This document shows positions 22,680-33,589 of a stretch of 64,000 nt of DNA, piece by piece. The notes under the pieces were generated by a model that was not told the origin of the DNA, ran no database searches, and worked only from the letters and a program-made list of their open reading frames with translations. Both the position numbers and the translations under genes were made by a program. How positions within the stretch are numbered: position 1 is the first letter of the stretch; every line of letters begins with the position of its first letter. Source of the stretch: Micrasema longulum (Eukaryota > Arthropoda > Insecta > Trichoptera > Brachycentridae); NCBI GenBank assembly GCA_022494885.1, contig JAGVSM010003951.1:186001-250000 (forward strand), read 5' to 3'.

Positions 22680-23456
22680 GAAAAAACATACTCTTAAAAT
22701 TATTTATTTTTCTTTAGTAGAATCAATAATAAGATATGGTATAAAGTCGTGGAGACATTCGACTAAAACTAATATTAAAATGATCCAGGGTCTACATTTT
22801 TCTATAGCTAAGCGAATTGTACCTGCAGAGATTTACGAAAAAAGAAGTAATAATGATCTCCTGTACCAAACAATCAAAACTCTGCCTGTTCGAGGACTAC
22901 TGTGGCTTTGCATCATTTTGGAACAATTTAATAGTAATACATTCAAGTTTCCTCTCAAACATAACCATAATACACGCTTCACGTCTAATGATGGCTTGGT
23001 AGTACCAAAAGTATGTAATAAATATGGAAATACAACTCTCAAATATTTAGTACCTAAAATTTTTAATTTATTACCAAAAGAACTTAAATTTAACTAACAT
23101 TGTAACAAGAGCAAAATAAGATAGTGGCTACTCGATCAAGAGTTTATATATGAATAGTAGCTTAGGTGTAAATATTTCAATTTTTCAAATATTTTCTTGT
23201 ATTTAAAAAATAATTTATATATTATTATTTGTATAAACATGTTTATTCTGATCTTTCCGGCTGTTAATTTTTATTTGTTATTCATTGTTTTTATAAATGT
23301 AAATAATATTATTAAGTCAGTATAAATATAATCTTCACCAACAAGCTACAAAAAGTGGCTTGGTGGGATTTTAGTTTTAGTAAAAATATAACAAGTGATT
23401 TTTTTTTTAAATTGTAAAAATGTATAATTATGCTATTAAATAAAAAATAAAAAATA
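22680..23456 (+). pseudogene. Jockey-like LINE C-terminal fragment
   Basis: Open to 23095: HTLKIIYFSLVESIIRYGIK (thumb), FSIAKRIVPAEIY, HNHNTRFTSNDGLVVPKVCN and YLVPKIFNLLPKEL. This is the usual end of Jockey-type ORF2. The 3' UTR (to about 23456) contains CTACAAAAAGTGGCTTGGTG and ends in AAATAAAAAATAAAAAATAA. Confidence 0.75.
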
Positions 23457-23458
23457 AA

Positions 23459-23558
23459 TTTCATGGGGAAAGTTATTTTACGCTAAACGAGAAAAAAGAA
23501 AATAACCCAACTAATTTCTAACTTATACCACGTGAGCGGAGCCGCGGGTAAAAGCTAG
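23459..23558 (+). mobile_element. Helitron-like 3' terminus
   Basis: Ends with a GC hairpin, GCGGAGCCGC, a short spacer GGGTAAAA, then GCTAG, with T as the next base. A hairpin followed by CTAG and a 3' T fits non-autonomous Helitrons, and this GC-rich end is familiar from moth and butterfly genomes. The 5' TC end was not identified. Confidence 0.45.
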
Positions 23559-23974
23559 TATGTAATAATTTTAACTGCTTCATTAATAATCATGATTCGT
23601 TTTGTGCAAAAGGTTCTCGATCACTAAATAATTCCTAGGCATTTGAGTTGGCGAGCTTTACTTCAGTTTCTATAGGAGTCCATTCGCGGTATGTCGTTCA
23701 CTGAACTTAGCCGATAAACATCTCGATAGTGCCCGAAGTCGTGCTAACCACAAACCAACGGACATTCGGGAATATTTTATTTAAATCAGATAGCCATAAA
23801 AATAAAAAAAAACACGCGAAACTGACATCAACATTTTACGATTGAATTAAAAAAAATAATACAATAAAATTAAGTATTTGTTTACACTGTGAAATTATTA
23901 AAATTCTTATGAAAGTTATTCACGAATGACAGTTTGGTAAGGGATCCAAAATAAAATACTTTTATCGGATTTAA

Positions 23975-24133
23975 TTCTACTGTTATATTTTTTAAATGTA
24001 TGTGACGCGTTTCGCCTCGTTAAGACATTATTAAACGATGGATTATTATTAATATATTTATTTGATATTTTCAATCGTTTGATAATGTTCTAACAAGACA
24101 AAACGCGTCACATAAATATATCTAAAAAAAAAA
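23975..24133. repeat. Palindrome with ~55-bp arms
   Basis: Left arm ATGTATGTGACGCGTTTCGC continues CTCGTTAAGACATTATTAAACGAT. The right arm, AATCGTTTGATAATGTTCTA then ACAAGACAAAACGCGTCACATAAATA, is its reverse complement with a few mismatches. A third partial copy (CCCTAACAAGGCGAAACAAT) follows at 24198-24217. Confidence 0.75.
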
Positions 24134-24389
24134 GTAAAATAAAATCCTATAAAAGTGTTTTATTTGGAATACGAATGAACACATTCGCTTGAAAATGCCC
24201 TAACAAGGCGAAACAATTGTCACGAAATTTTTGTTTTTATATTTTTTATATTTGTAAAAATAAAATAAAGTGTTCAGTAGACTCAAATCAGTATTTGATT
24301 TTTAATATTATAAGATTATTTTATATTATTAGCAGATATTTCGAAATTGGTTCGGCCTATTTGGTTAGACATATTTTTTTATTATTTAA

Positions 24390-24790
24390 TATGGTTGCAT
24401 TCATATTTTTTTTATTTATTTCAAAATATAAAAATGTACAAAACATAATTGTATTCCCATGAGTTAGCAAACTCATTCTGGGATAGATACAATTAAAGAT
24501 TATCAGATAAAAAAACATTTAGTTAAACATAATTAAAACAAAAATGGACAAATATCGGAAATTTTTTTAAAAACAGATTATAATATATTATTTAACATTA
24601 ACTTACATAGGTCAAGTATCGAGAAATAATTAAGGAAAAGATTTTTTAGTGTTATTAGATTTCCATTTGTAGACTGGTAAGAAATTGATTTAGGGTGAAT
24701 AGGCAGGAGGTTATATTGAGCAGAGGCAATGTAGAGGAGTGACCTCAATCCGAATTTAGAGGAGTTTAATTATAAAATATTTTTAAAGAG
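24390..24790 (-). pseudogene. LINE ORF2 C-terminus, minus strand
   Basis: The minus strand reads SKFGLRSLLYIASAQYNLLP (24760-24700) then IHPKSISYQSTNG, the pattern of a LINE C-terminus. The 3' UTR runs to an A/T tail at 24395-24420. Confidence 0.65.
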
Positions 24791-25016
24791 GAGTTTAATT
24801 TTAAAAGATTTTTTTTACTTTTATAGATTTATTCAATATATTTTAATATAAAAAGGGACTAAAAAGCTCTTGTCCTTGGAGAGTGACTTACATTTTTATA
24901 GTTATTTAGTAATTTAAAGTTATATAATTTCGAATATACACGAGAAAAATAAAACGAAATGAAAAGAAAAACAGAGAATAACTAACACAGGAATACAAAT
25001 TAAAATACCACGCTGT

Positions 25017-25200
25017 TTTTCATCATCATCATAATTACATTTCCGCACCTAATGGTGCATAGGGCACTGCATTAAGTACATCAATCCCAGCGTATCTTGA
25101 TATTTGTTTTTGTTACATGAATGTAAGATGATCAGTCTTACGCTTTAAGAACCAGTTCAGGGACTTTGAAGTATTCTAGTGTAAAAACACGCTTTCAAAT
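25017..25200 (-). repeat. SINE family B, tail part
   Basis: Contains CATTTCCGCACCTAATGGTG, GGGCACTGCATT, GCGTATCTTGAT and GATCAGTCTTACGCTT, identical in order to the 3' body of the SINE at 47015-47275 read on the minus strand. The tRNA-like head is absent. It starts with a (CAT)n run. Confidence 0.7.
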
Positions 25201-25882
25201 AAATATATGCGGTTTTTACTCGGGTTCGAAAAATTCTGCAAATTTACTAATAGTTTTTTATTTTTTATTTCTTTGAAAAAGAAACTATTTTGACCATGAC
25301 TTGTGTATAATTTATGAATTTATATATTTTTTTGGTATCTGAGTGACTTAATTAACCTCAAATTCGTTAATTTTTTGTTCTTTGTAAATTTTTAAAATAT
25401 AATTTATTTTTTAAATACTATATGAATAAATAATTTATATTGATTTTCCGTATTGAATGTTGAGGGTTTCTTTAAAATTATTTTGATATATAATATTTGT
25501 CCTATTGTAAGAGGGTTTATATATAAACTACAACTTCACAGAACTGTGAATTGAACAATTTGAATTTCTTTTAAGTATTAACTTGATAGTAACTTTATGG
25601 GAGTAAAATAAATGAAATAAAAATACATTACGTTAAATTATTTATTATCATAACCAACGGCCGTAGCCAATTTGTACAAAATTAAAGTTAAATTCAAAGT
25701 TATATAAAAGAAAGAAAATATAGTCAACTGTAATGGTTAAATTCACTAAAAGTAATGTATTGGAAAAAATGAATAAAAGATTTATAGTAAAACAGTGAAG
25801 TATAAGAAGATGAGTAGTAAAAAAGAGATGCATTTAAGGTTTGTAAATCTTAGGCACACAAATTCAGCAAAAATTAAAATAA
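25201..25882. other. AT-rich DNA, nothing recognised
   Basis: No gene, repeat or structure with support. Short minus-strand ORFs near 25648-25833 are low-complexity. Confidence 0.4.
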
Positions 25883-26310
25883 ATAGACCTTTATTTTGTT
25901 TTATTTTATTTGGGAAATCAACAGTTCTACATACATGTTTATAGTAAACAAACAGATATAGTGTATAAACTTAGAACTAATAACAGATTTCCGCAAAGTA
26001 TACAAAGTTAGTAAAGAAAATATATTACATATTAAATAAATACATATAAGTTTATACGTATAAATTTTTTATTTTCATGTACTCATAAATATTTTTCAAT
26101 AATCAAAGATTTTAATTTTTTTTTTTAAGAACAGTAAGTTATTGTAAATTGGACGGTATTAGGACAAGAATGTTTGAAGAGAGGATAAGGAGGGGAAGGG
26201 AGATGTACATATTTATTATTATAATGTCTATTAAGTTACAAAATGCATTTTTAGTGTAAATTTTAATGATGTTTGTGTAATCTATAGTTTAAATTTTTAT
26301 ATATGAGTAT
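25883..26310 (-). mobile_element. LINE 3' end, minus strand
   Basis: Inverted copy of 15700-16141, with the tail TTTTATTTTATTTGGGAAAT at the left. Truncated before any ORF2 sequence. Confidence 0.65.
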
Positions 26311-26815
26311 ATTTTACAAACAGACTGAATGTCTGGTTCATCGGTTATTGTTGCAAAGTCAGTAGTACTTACTTCCTGTGTACAACTGCTGTGTTTGTAT
26401 ATATAATGTTTCAAGAGTCTCAAACAAATTATTTTATTTATTCTATCTTCAAATTAAAGAAAATACATTTTAAACATGAAATAAAAATTTTGTATTTATA
26501 AAAACTAAAAACAAATATAAATATTAAATATACAATGTTACACTGATGATTTTAATACACATTTATTAAAACAGATAAAATATAATTGATAAATAAATAA
26601 AAACAATTTAGTCCAATGACTTGAAGTGAATTTAAGTGAGATTGTGATTATTCGTTTATATCATGGTGCTTCGGTTATTAAGGTAAGATTAATTTTGAAT
26701 AAAATATTTTTTTTTTCTGCATAAAATACTTGTTATGTTTATTTTTTAGTTCAATATTTAATTTTACTTGATATTACAAAACTGTAAATTTTAAAATAAA
26801 AATGCAGTGAATATA
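26311..26815. other. AT-rich DNA, nothing recognised
   Basis: No gene or repeat could be supported here. Confidence 0.4.
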
Positions 26816-26880
26816 GATCACCTACATGAAGGCAAGGTGATCGGTCTTACGCTCCAGTGTCAATTTAGGGAGGAAATAAC
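26816..26880 (-). repeat. SINE family B fragment
   Basis: CACCTACATGAAGGCAAGGT then GATCGGTCTTACGCTCCAG matches the 3' body of SINE B on the minus strand. About 65 bp only. Confidence 0.5.
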
Positions 26881-26944
26881 AAATAACAATCGGTTATTAA
26901 CAGTCATCATCAGATATTAAGAGGTTTTTTCGAGGATCTACTTA

Positions 26945-27300
26945 TTTTTTATATTATTTATTTTTATTAATTTTTTACGCGCATAAGGCTTTTAAATACA
27001 TGGAAGTTATATAAAACATTAGTATATAAACAACATAAAATTTAAAAAGTACAATAAAAAGCAATAAGGAATAAAACAGTGTTTGGAAGTAAAGTTGGTA
27101 TAAAAAGAAGATGAGTATATAAATAACATACATTAAAAAAATACAATATTAAGAAATAAAAGGTAGGAACAGTGTTAAAAAGTATAGTTGGTATAAAAAT
27201 AAATAAATTTAAAAAAAGATGAGTGTGTAAACAACACAAATTTTAAAAATACAATGTAAAAAAATAAATTATAGGACTGTGTTTTAGAAAAAAAAAGTTT
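26945..27300 (-). mobile_element. LINE 3' end with ~100-bp subrepeats, minus strand
   Basis: The tail at 26945-26975 is followed by ACGCGCATAAGGCTTTTAAA (3' hairpin motif) and three units containing GTATATAAACAACATAAAAT, GTGTTTGGAAGTAAAGTTGG and similar. This is the more complete form of the subrepeats at 11135-11425. Another copy is at 35225-35410. Confidence 0.65.
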
Positions 27301-27407
27301 TAAAAGCTAGATATTTAAAAAAAAGTAATACAAATAGATAAGCAAATAAAATACAAACATATTAAAGAAATGCAGTTTGAAGGATAGGTAAAAGCTAGGT
27401 ACATAAT

Positions 27408-27500
27408 GTTATAAAATACAATATAAACAGAATATTAAGTTTTATTTGATATGGAACATATTATACATTGATATTTAAAATTTACAAGACTATGTAATGC
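27408..27500 (-). mobile_element. LINE 3' end fragment
   Basis: Repeats 11886-11965 nearly exactly (GTTATAAAATACAATATAAA, CAGAATATTAAGTT, TTGATATTTAAAATTTACAAGAC). Truncated before the ORF2 C-terminus. Confidence 0.6.
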
Positions 27501-27652
27501 AAATCGATATGTATGTATGAAAATGGCAGCCTTTATGTAACCGTTGATCGAAATACGCTGCATGACGTATCTTACAATCGGATGGGGAAATTGATGATAA
27601 CGATGATATGATTGGAATGTTGTATTTTATTACAATTAAAAACGTAAACTAT

Positions 27653-27745
27653 CGCGAATGCACTGCATTTGGAGTACCAACTCAGTGCCCTTTGCACCGC
27701 TGGGTGCAGATGACGATGATAGCTGATGAGGACGTGTTATTTTGT
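27653..27745 (+). repeat. SINE family B fragment, plus strand
   Basis: TGCACTGCATTTGGAGTACC, CAGTGCCCTTTGCACCGCTG then GATGACGATGA matches the 3' end of SINE B. Confidence 0.5.
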
Positions 27746-27904
27746 CTAATTTTTTGTCAAGTAGAGAAGATTTATGATTTAGACCAGCGTTTATCAATCC
27801 GTGGGTCGCGGCTATGAGGAAGGTAAAATAAAAAAGCTAGTGTTTTAGGTCCTACACTACAACAAACATACAAAAATTCATGTGAGAAGGCTGTCTGTAT
27901 ATTT

Positions 27905-28250
27905 TTTTAACAATGAGGAAGTTCAGTCCTACGGGAAATTGGTTTAAAAAATTCTTTCACGTTGTAAAATATAGAAGTTTCTCTAAAATGCATGGAAAAA
28001 TTAAGAAAAAATGTTTTAATAAAAATGAACCGCTTTGAATTATGTCACAAGTTATTTTTCTTGTTGATTGATTTGTTATTAGTTTTGTAAAAAACCTATT
28101 ATAATATTATTTATATATTTTCTACAACAATTATCCAAAGATACAAAACTATAAATCTTCGTTAATTATCTCCCAATACATACATGTATGTCAATAAATA
28201 CTTGCTTTGTTATAAATTTTTCCGAAATTCAAATATAAATACCTAAAATC
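27905..28250. mobile_element. MITE family M end
   Basis: AACAATGAGGAAGTTCAGTC then CTACGGGAAATTGG matches the left end of the MITE at 46274-46701 over about 150 bp. No matching right terminus is seen before the RTE-like tail. Confidence 0.5.
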
Positions 28251-28251
28251 T

Positions 28252-29318
28252 CAAACAAACAAAACAAACAAACCATCACGCCGTTTCCCCGTAAGGGTAG
28301 GCAGAGAGGATAGAACACCACAACACTCTATCTTTGCATACAGATCTCGCTTCCTCTACATTTATACATCTTCTCATGCACGCGCGCCGATTATTCCGAC
28401 TTTTGACATGTCCATCTTTAAGTATTTGTTGGATTTGGTCATACCATGTCTTTCTCGGTCTTCCTCTATTTCTGCATCCATCAACATTCGCATTGTAAAT
28501 ATTCTTAGCCGTTCTCTCGCTGTCCATTCGTTCTACATGTCCAAACCAGCGCAGAGCTTTTTTCTTGATTTTGTCGATAATGCTTGTCTCAGCCTTACAT
28601 AATGTACGGATCTCAACATTTTTGCATCTATCGTACATAGTTTTACCACACATTCGCCTGAGAGATCGCATTTCGACAGCATTCGGCCTACTTTCATCCC
28701 TGTTTTTCCAAGTCCATATTTCGCTCCCATACATCAGGGATGGGACCAGGACTCCGTTGTGAACGGCCAATTTTGCCTCTTGTGACAAGCATTTATTTGC
28801 CAAGGTCGATTTAAGCGCACCGTTCACTCTGTTCCCGGCACTCACCCTCCTTTCAATATCTTTCTCAGTCATTTCCATCCCTAGTGAACATACTTCCCAG
28901 ATACACAAATTCCTCTACTTGTTTTAGTATAACTCCATTCACAGTGATTTCACATTTAGTCATACTTTCGTTTCTTTCAAAAACCATCACATTCGATTTA
29001 TCGACATTCATCAGCAAATCGCTTCTCTCGCGTACATCGTAGACCTTCGTTACCAAGAATTGCAGTTCCTCTTTGTTGTTAGCAAGGAGTACAGCATCGT
29101 CAGCATACAAAAGACAATTGACTTTAAATCACCCAATTTTGCTCCCATTCTCAAGCCTTTCAGTTCTTTCATGTAGTTATCGATATACACGTTGAACAGC
29201 CATGGTGACATAACACATCCCTCCTTTATGAATGTCAAACCACGATGTGTATGATCCGTTTACCCTAACACATGCTGTGCTGTCTTTATATGGACTTATG
29301 TCCATCAGAGATTTATGA
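28252..29318 (-). pseudogene. RTE-like LINE reverse transcriptase, 5'-truncated
   Basis: The minus strand reads STACVRVNGSYTSWFDIHKG, CVMSPWLFNVYIDNYMKELK, YADDAVLL (catalytic motif), EEFVYLGSMFTRDGND, RRVSAGNRVNGAL, LVPSLMYGSEIW, VEMRSLRRMCGKT, LRWFGHVERM and ends VLWCSILSAYPYGE. Frameshifts fall near 29210, 29110 and 28880. These are strong RTE-clade signatures. It ends in a (CAAA)n tail at 28252-28273. The element entering the right edge of the window (62755-64000) looks like the 5' part of the same or a close family. Confidence 0.88.
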
Positions 29319-30005
29319 GTTGTTTTGGACTTTAAACTGACATACAATGAGCATATAGATAATACAGTAAATAAATTACGGAAATTACTTGACTTAATTA
29401 ACAGAATATCCTCTAATTTTACTAATGTCCGTACAATCAAAACTCTTTATTGCTCAACTGTTCGCCCTCTTCTAGGTTGTGCCTCCGTGGTCTGGTCTCC
29501 ATTCTATGTCAATCGCATAAATCACATTGAATCAGTCCAACATCGCTTGCTTCAAAAAGTAGCGTGGATGCTTTGACTAGAGAGAGGGAATTATTCTTAT
29601 GCTGATATAGAGCCCATATTTAATATTTCTAGGTTTACAAAAACGTAGAACTAATATTGATTCGGCATACTGAATAGTATAATCGATGTTCCATCATTAC
29701 TGGGACAAGTGAAATTCAATATTCCGACTCGTGGGTTGAGAAACAATGAAGTACTGTTCATCGATCAGTATATAACAAACTATGGCCTTAAATCTCCAAT
29801 GACCCGTCTTTGTCGTATTGTTAACTCAAGACAGGATCTGGACTTTTTTGGTTTAAGTTTACAAAGATTCAAACGAGAACTAAATAAATAGTCCAGATCT
29901 TGTTTTCATGTCCCTTATGTTTGTCAATGCTTCTTTTTTTTTGAAACTATTCTTTTATTGTAAATAACCCTATAAATTGTATACATTTTAATCAATAAAT
30001 AAGAG
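29317..30005 (+). pseudogene. Jockey-like LINE fragment, family J copy 2
   Basis: Begins FKLTYNEHIDNTVNKLRKLL, has a stop after VAWML at 29576, resumes near 29709 with FNIPTRGLRNNEVLF and TNYGLKSPMTRLCRIVN, stop at 29889. Very close to 16815-17525. The 3' tail is short (ATCAATAAATAAGA), without the microsatellite expansion. Confidence 0.85.
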
Positions 30006-30049
30006 ATACACGCTTCAACAACGTTTAGAAAATAATTAAAATTGTTTTA

Positions 30050-30690
30050 TCAAAGTTCACGTTCTATCGCGACCACGCTGCTTGCGCTTACGCCAATTTT
30101 TGGTCGACGAAACCGTCTAACATGACGGACTATTGAACGTTTGGTGCAAAAATTCGAAACAAATTGCCGCATTTGGACAAGTGAGTAGCCTGAAGTGATG
30201 CGCGAGACAATTTTATCCAAAAAAATAAACTGTTTGGTGCGGTTTTCATGACGGCGCGGCGGCGTCATCGGCCAATTTTTCTCTTTTGATGAAAACAGCG
30301 CGTCAGCAATTGTCAACGGCGATCGCTACAGGGCCATGATATTAGAATATTTTTGGAACTAGCTCGACGCTATGAACTTGGACGATATGTGGTTCCAACA
30401 GGACAGCGCAACATGCCATACAGCAAACGACATAATCGAAGTATAGAAGATTTAGCTTGGCGAGCAAGCGCTCGCGAATGGTCGCCTCATTCATGCGATT
30501 TAACCCATTTAGACTTTTTTCTTGGTCTTTATCAACAAGCCAGGGATGCACGTTAGAAGAACGGTTTGTGTGCTCGAGTCATGAAAAATTGGGTCTAGAG
30601 TATATTTGAACGATGTCGTATTCCATAGATAATGGCATTAATTTTTCTTTTGTTTGAAAAAACAAAATGCGTCGCTCTTAATGAAAAACT
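30050..30690 (+). pseudogene. mariner-like transposase relic
   Basis: Pieces in shifting frames match the mariner DD34D transposase: TIERLVQKFETN (N-terminal HTH area), CRIWTSE, VWCGFHDGA, NGDRYRAMI-like (about 30320), LDDMWFQQDSATCHTAN (about 30375-30420, with the second catalytic Asp), and SCDLTHLDFFLGLY (about 30495-30535, with the third). Part of the N-terminal half is deleted and stops are frequent. The 3' end TTAATGAAAAACTCTTTATA (30678) may be near the original terminus. It cannot be active. Confidence 0.8.
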
Positions 30691-31027
30691 CTTTATAATA
30701 AAATTAAGGTCCCGGAGGACGCCATGTTTATTTTACTTGTAAAGGGGTCGCGTGTTCAAAAGGTTGAAAAACATTGGTGTAGACAATTTGCTTAATTAAA
30801 CTCTCATACATTGTTTATTGTGATGCATGGTCATTAGGAATTATAAGGGAATTATAGATATATAGATAGACAGAACACCATGTGTATTTGATCATAATCA
30901 CGTTACTTTTGATTGACGATACTATAGGAAATAATATTTCACACAAAGAATTAAGAATAGTCCAGAAGGAGCGTACAATCATATTTGAATATGTACATCG
31001 GACTGTGTCCAAAAACGCCCCCACTAT

Positions 31028-31443
31028 TTTTTATTTTCTTTTATTTAGGAAACATACAGCACAGTTAACTAGTTTTATATTTTACACAGTTAGACTTAAC
31101 TCTAATGGACCAGTAAAGTTTCTATATTATTAAGTAATTATATGTAAGGTTATTAATTAAAGTACAAAAAAGAGAAGGAAAATAAACATAAATGGAAGTT
31201 GTTTAAAAATTAAAATTAAAATAAAAAAATTAAGAAAATTTGGAAAAGTAATTGAAAGTTAAGAATTAAAATAAAGAATGAAAAACATACTCAGATATAA
31301 AAATTAAATAAAAAAATATCATTTTTTTAAAAAGGAAAAACATAAATATACAGATACATATTTTAAGGGATTCAAAGAAACGATGAGAAGAATCTTTAAA
31401 TAAGAAAATAAATTTATGTCAATTTAAAAAACATCTTCAAAAT
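31028..31443 (-). mobile_element. LINE 3' UTR inserted in the P-like element
   Basis: Reverse-complement copy of 13521-13945. It separates CGGACTGTGTCCAAAAACGC from TCGCACTTTCGCCGCGCGCA, which are only ~50 bp apart in the sister copy at 57120-57185. This confirms a later insertion. Confidence 0.75.
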
Positions 31444-31724
31444 TGATGACACATAGTAAGGCAGCAATATGTTGATTTCATATACATATACAATATAAGT
31501 AATTAAAAGTAGTTTAAAAGTATTGTCGCACTATGTCGCACTTTCGCCGCGCGCATACTTAAAGTCGCCGCGTAATGTTGCCATGTTGCGAAAAATATAA
31601 CCATAACACAAATACAATCAATATAAAATTTAAAAAAAGCTTTTTGTTAATTTCTCAAAAATTTTATTGTAGACGCGAAAAAATTGATTGACACAACAGA
31701 GTAAATAAGTAAATTGTATTTTTT

Positions 31725-31990
31725 TTTTTTAACAAAATACATAAGAGGTAAAAAAGAGCATTTAAAAAATTAAGGATAACTACATAGCAATGAAATGCAT
31801 AATAACAGTAAAAATAGTAAACAAAAAATAAAATAAAGGCATGGCCTGTTCGTGGGTATGTAAGAAATGTTTGTAAATTTTTGCTCCTATAATAAATAGA
31901 CAGGTATAATATTTTTGTGTAAAATAAAAGAGAAAAGAAAATATTCCGAAAAAGATTAGAAGTTACTTTTTTATTTAAGAGTAATACTTA
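31725..31990 (-). mobile_element. LINE 3' UTR, minus strand
   Basis: Matches 9025-9290 (AAAGGCATGGCCTGTTCGTG, CTCCTATAATAAATAGACAG). Truncated before coding sequence and nested in the P-like element. Confidence 0.65.
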
Positions 31991-32090
31991 ATAAAAAAAA
32001 ATCTCTTGAAAACTGTATCAAAATCCACCTAAAGGGAAACGAGATGGATGTAAATAATATTTACAATATATTTATTTAAATTAAACCTAC

Positions 32091-32531
32091 CTTATTTGGA
32101 AAAGCTCCTTTGCTTAATTTTTTCAATCCACCCTTTGTGTCATAAAAATATTTCCCCTCAAAATGCATTGAGCAAATTATGCTTCGCTTTGTTGGTTTCC
32201 AAAACTCATCTCGCCGTACTCTTTGTATTATTTTTATCCACTCCATTTTCCTTCTTTCATCAGCGGGGAAGCTAAAATTCCACCAAATCAATTATAACCA
32301 ATGTTCTTATGAATAAAAAGTAGCGTAAAAAAATTTACTACCCTGGCAACACTAACAAAATGACTATTTTGTTTTTTTTTTAAATCTGACAAGAGGAAAA
32401 AATTTTTTTTTTTGAGTAATGCATTTGCTACATGCACATGTATTCGGCACTTACACATGAAATGCGATCCCATCCTGTTTCTTTGAGATCCCAGCAGTAT
32501 TTTAACACTTCAAAACGACACAACACGGCAT
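32091..32531 (-). pseudogene. THAP DNA-binding domain, two exons
   Basis: Exon 1 (32531-32455) begins MPCCVVLKC, has one stop (TGT TAA) where the sister copies read TGT AGA, and ends GIAFH plus two bases before a GTAAGT donor. Exon 2 (32271-32091) follows a TTTTAG acceptor and gives, across the junction, HVFPADERRKMEWIKII, then KPTKRSIICSMHFEGKYF and LKKLSKGAFPNK before GTAGGT. This is the C2CH THAP zinc finger (C..C ... FP ... W ... C..H) in the right order and length. The domain binds DNA in P-element transposases and their relatives. The exon 1 stop and the lack of a transposase core mark it as a relic. Confidence 0.82.
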
Positions 32532-32757
32532 AGTTGAATTAAAATCGGCAGTTGCGTACTGAGCGACGTCTTCAAATAAACTAATGGGTAAAAACCGACT
32601 CATCTTTGAGTAGTATAGTCGTCTTCTGTTTGATGTGCGTATGCGGTTTCTGGACTAATCTTAATTCTATGATTTTACAATTATATGATATTATTTATTA
32701 TGAATATTTAAAGCATTAACTTTATGATCAAAGATTTTACTAAATGTTTTTAAAATA

Positions 32758-33096
32758 ACCACTTACCGACTTTTCTATGTCTACCGGTTTCAAGACGTAC
32801 CCGTCTCTTCGCCAGGACACCAATTAAAGCAACATGCAAACCAATCCCCCTCTACTTTTTTCATTAATTCTCAAAGAAGAGAATATTTTCGTAATTTAAT
32901 CAGTGCATGTTTGTCCTAATCAGTGCATGTGCTTATTAAAATGCATGTCGTGTTGGTTTTATATTTTTGTGCAACAACTATGGTGAAGGTGTATAGTGGG
33001 TTTTGCATGTTGGTTTGCATGTTGGTTTAGTTGGTGTCCTGACGAAGAGACGGGTACGCCTCGAAACCGGTAGACATAGAAAAGTCGGTAAGTGGT
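32758..33096. mobile_element. MITE with ~72-bp inverted repeats
   Basis: The left arm starts ACCACTTACCGACTTTTCTA (32758-32829) and the right arm ends TAGAAAAGTCGGTAAGTGGT-like sequence (33025-33096), pairing over about 72 bp with few mismatches. The 339-bp element has an AT-rich loop with CAATCAGTGCATG-type repeats. No coding content and no clear target duplication. Confidence 0.8.
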
Positions 33097-33142
33097 GATA
33101 TACGAATATTTAATAACATTTAGTATGATATTATTTGTGTAT

Positions 33143-33260
33143 ACAATGAGGAAGTTCACTGTTTTTTATATATTTTTTATTAAAAAATTTTTTTGTGTTA
33201 TCACCGCTATGATTTTTTGAGGTTTTGTATTTTTTAAATTACTTCGCATGTGACATCTCA
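33143..33260. mobile_element. MITE family M terminus
   Basis: ACAATGAGGAAGTTCACTGT followed by a T/A-rich run matches the right end of the MITE at 46274-46701, read inward. The partner end is not found. Confidence 0.4.
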
Positions 33261-33589
33261 AGTACTCTGCCATTTATTGTACTTTTTTGTGCTTTAAACA
33301 TTTTAAATATTTTACGAAAACAAATATCCCACCAAGACACTTTCTGTGGCTGAAAATTTATTATACTACCATGGAAATGAGCATTGAAAAATAAACAAGT
33401 TTCCTTTTCCATTGTCAGTTTTTAGATTAAAAATTCTTACGGTGATAAAATTAAAACAAAGTTTATACAAATGCTGGAAAACTGGAAACATAAATAATAC
33501 CTGGAGTGATATTCCAAACGCTCTTGCGGCCGTAGGAAAAGCTCTTATCTCGCCTTTTTACGTTCATAAATTGTTAGAGGCATTTCATA

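Larger units (their letters stand above)
30944..32671 (-). mobile_element. P-like DNA transposon with THAP exons, TIRs and 8-bp TSD
   Basis: The left end CAAAGAATTAAGAATAGTCC and the right end ...GGACTAATCTTAATTCTATG are inverted repeats of the terminus CATAGAATTAAGAATAGTCC. Flanking octamers ATTTCACA (30936-30943) and ATTTTACA (32672-32679) match at 7 of 8 positions, fitting the 8-bp duplication of the P superfamily. Inside are two THAP exons (32531-32091) and two later LINE 3' ends (31028-31443, 31725-31990). No DDE-type catalytic domain is present, so the copy is non-autonomous. Sister copies: 36053-36605 and 56413-57232. Confidence 0.85.

Noticed and set aside
27783..27815. hAT-type transposon end (CAGCGTTTATCAATCCGTGG), with a possible partner near 30726-30772
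   Set aside because: The two ends are poorly matched and 3 kb apart across unrelated elements; no target duplication could be read.
30050..30316. 88-codon minus-strand ORF
   Set aside because: Antisense to the mariner relic; the plus-strand pieces match transposase motifs in order.
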